From assembly GCF_005871165.1 (NCBI RefSeq), contig NZ_SWKP01000008.1, positions 248,001-312,000 on the forward strand: a stretch of 64,000 nt of DNA, in the 5' to 3' direction. This DNA is from Maricaulis alexandrii (GTDB lineage: Bacteria > Pseudomonadota > Alphaproteobacteria > Caulobacterales > Maricaulaceae). Shown piece after piece: positions 63,172-64,000 of this stretch. Under the pieces are notes generated by a model. The model searched no databases. It worked only from the letters and a program-made list of their open reading frames with translations, and was not told where the DNA came from. Position numbers and translations under genes: made by a program. Numbering within the stretch: position 1 is the stretch's first letter; every line of letters starts with the position of its first letter.

Positions 63172-63798
63172 ATGCCCCGCTCAAAAGACGAATCCACCCG
63201 CACCCTGATCCTGAAAGCCTGCCGCCGCCTGCTCGAGGCCGGGCCCGGTCAGGCGGTCCGCATGAGCGATGTGGCCAAGGCCGCCGGCGTCAGCCGCCAG
63301 GCGGTCTATCTCCACTTTCCCAAGCGCGCCGACCTCCTGGTCGAGACCGCGCGCCACATTGATGCGGAAGAGGATGTCGATGCCCGTCTGGCCCCCAGCC
63401 GGGCGGCGAAGGACGGCCTGTCGCGACTCGACCTCTATATCGAGGCCTGGGGAAATTACATTCCGGTGGTGATGCCGACCGCCCGCGCCCTGATCGCGAT
63501 GAGCGATACGGATGAGGATGCGCGCGCGGCCTGGGACAACCGGATGGCGGCCATGCGCCATGGCTGCGAGGCCGCCGTCCGCGCACTGAAGAATGATGGC
63601 AGACTGACGCCGGAACTGGAGGCGGACCGGGCCACGGATCTGCTCTGGTCCCTGCTCTCGGTGGACCACTGGGACAATCTCGTTGGCCGGTGCGGCTGGT
63701 CGCAGCCGGACTATATCGCCCAGATCCAGCGTCTCGCCCGCGCCGCCCTGGTCAAACCGGCCCCGCAAGCCCGCACGCCCCGGATCACCAGCCTGTGA
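63172..63798 (+). CDS. TetR-family regulator
   Basis: 208 residues from the ATG at 63172 (a GTG at 63145 is in frame but inside the proposed operator). The helix-turn-helix (MSDVAKAAGVSRQAVYLHFPKRADLL) covers about 28-55. The C-terminal ligand domain (about 65-200) is helical. Divergent from the NmrA-like/DUF1772 operon; two palindromes lie between. Ligand unknown. Confidence 0.92.
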   Translation: MPRSKDESTRTLILKACRRLLEAGPGQAVRMSDVAKAAGVSRQAVYLHFPKRADLLVETARHIDAEEDVDARLAPSRAAKDGLSRLDLYIEAWGNYIPVVMPTARALIAMSDTDEDARAAWDNRMAAMRHGCEAAVRALKNDGRLTPELEADRATDLLWSLLSVDHWDNLVGRCGWSQPDYIAQIQRLARAALVKPAPQARTPRITSL

Positions 63799-63865
63799 TC
63801 AGCCCGGCGTCTTGTCCGCAGGATCCGGGCTCTTACATCTCGCCCCAAGCCAAGAGGGAATGATC

Positions 63866-64000
63866 ATGAGTGACACGACCGGATACACCCCGCCCAAGGT
63901 CTGGACCTGGGACAATGAAAGCGGCGGACGCTTTGCCAGCATCAACCGGCCGATTGCCGGGTCCACGCACGACAAGGAGCTTCCCGTCGGGGAGCATCCC
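63866..64000 (+). CDS. yghU: Glutathione S-transferase, YghU type, N-terminal part
   Basis: 45 residues before the window ends. MSDTTGYTPPKVWTWDNESG, GRFASINRPIAGSTHDKELP, VGEHP closely follow the N-terminal extension of E. coli YghU, a nu-class enzyme that reduces disulfides with glutathione. ATG has AGAGGG upstream. Partial, but the extension is distinctive. Confidence 0.85.
   Translation, partial: MSDTTGYTPPKVWTWDNESGGRFASINRPIAGSTHDKELPVGEHP

Overview
High-GC chromosomal window from an alphaproteobacterium of the Caulobacterales/Maricaulales type, most likely a marine, stalked-bacterium relative such as Maricaulis or another Hyphomonadaceae-like genus. The placement is inferred from gene content: a trpF-trpB-trpA-accD-folC string, an addB-addA repair pair beside murU/amgK/tsaE, a DivL-type histidine-kinase relative whose catalytic histidine is a tyrosine, the ChvG/ChvI pair beside nitrogen-PTS proteins, a Usg protein, a CC0125/CC1285-type lipoprotein, and a Mic60-like gene inside a heme operon. 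No species name can be proved from the sequence alone.

Layout. 1-2.3 kb: 3' end of rpsA with a strong terminator, ihfB, a SprA-type HExxH protein and a 50-codon gene. 2.3-8.8 kb: LysR regulator, trpFBA, accD, folC and a cupin lipoprotein. 8.9-18.2 kb (minus): trxA, then tsaE-amgK-murU-addB-addA, all overlapping. 18.2-24 kb: 2Fe-2S ferredoxin, divL, a TonB-domain lipoprotein and a membrane protein with a very long acidic tail. 24-27.1 kb (minus): chvI-chvG-EIIA-HPr with no hprK between. 27.3-34.5 kb: a 566-residue protein of unknown function, a DUF1214/DUF1254 pair, an NTF2-like protein, a tightly coupled three-gene unit (membrane coiled coil, beta-helix sugar nucleotidyltransferase relative, HAD phosphatase) and a convergent nucleotidyltransferase-like gene. 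34.5-45.9 kb: prolyl oligopeptidase, dapF, secreted propeller, usg, lipoproteins, TonB-dependent receptor, SDR, isoaspartyl peptidase, SpoU methyltransferase and an IalB-like protein. 46.0-46.8 kb: a small AT-richer islet holding a ribbon-helix-helix protein and a small membrane protein. 46.8-53.3 kb: rlmN, an ABM-like protein, a chemoreceptor with a small secreted partner, a secreted methyltransferase, a creatininase homologue, a host-attachment family protein and a lipoprotein. 53.3-56.0 kb (minus): tsaD-gpsA-YciI-Rieske. 56.1-61.4 kb: hemC-hemD-mic60-hemY-udk and tRNA-Thr(CGT). 61.5-64 kb: a membrane/NmrA operon divergent from a TetR regulator, then the 5' end of a yghU-type glutathione transferase.

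Most of the window is ordinary, densely packed housekeeping sequence in which many genes are coupled through ATGA, GTGA or TGATG overlaps. There is no CRISPR array, insertion sequence or prophage. The best candidates for undescribed biology are the 30.8-34.5 kb sugar-nucleotide-like cluster, the ribbon-helix-helix/membrane islet with its tandem TTAAGAT repeat, the orphan minus-strand terminator at 43.7 kb, the small gene divergent from the LysR regulator, and the absence of hprK from the ChvGI-PTS locus. Several symmetric palindromes upstream of genes (divL, ferredoxin, TonB receptor, TetR) are proposed operators.
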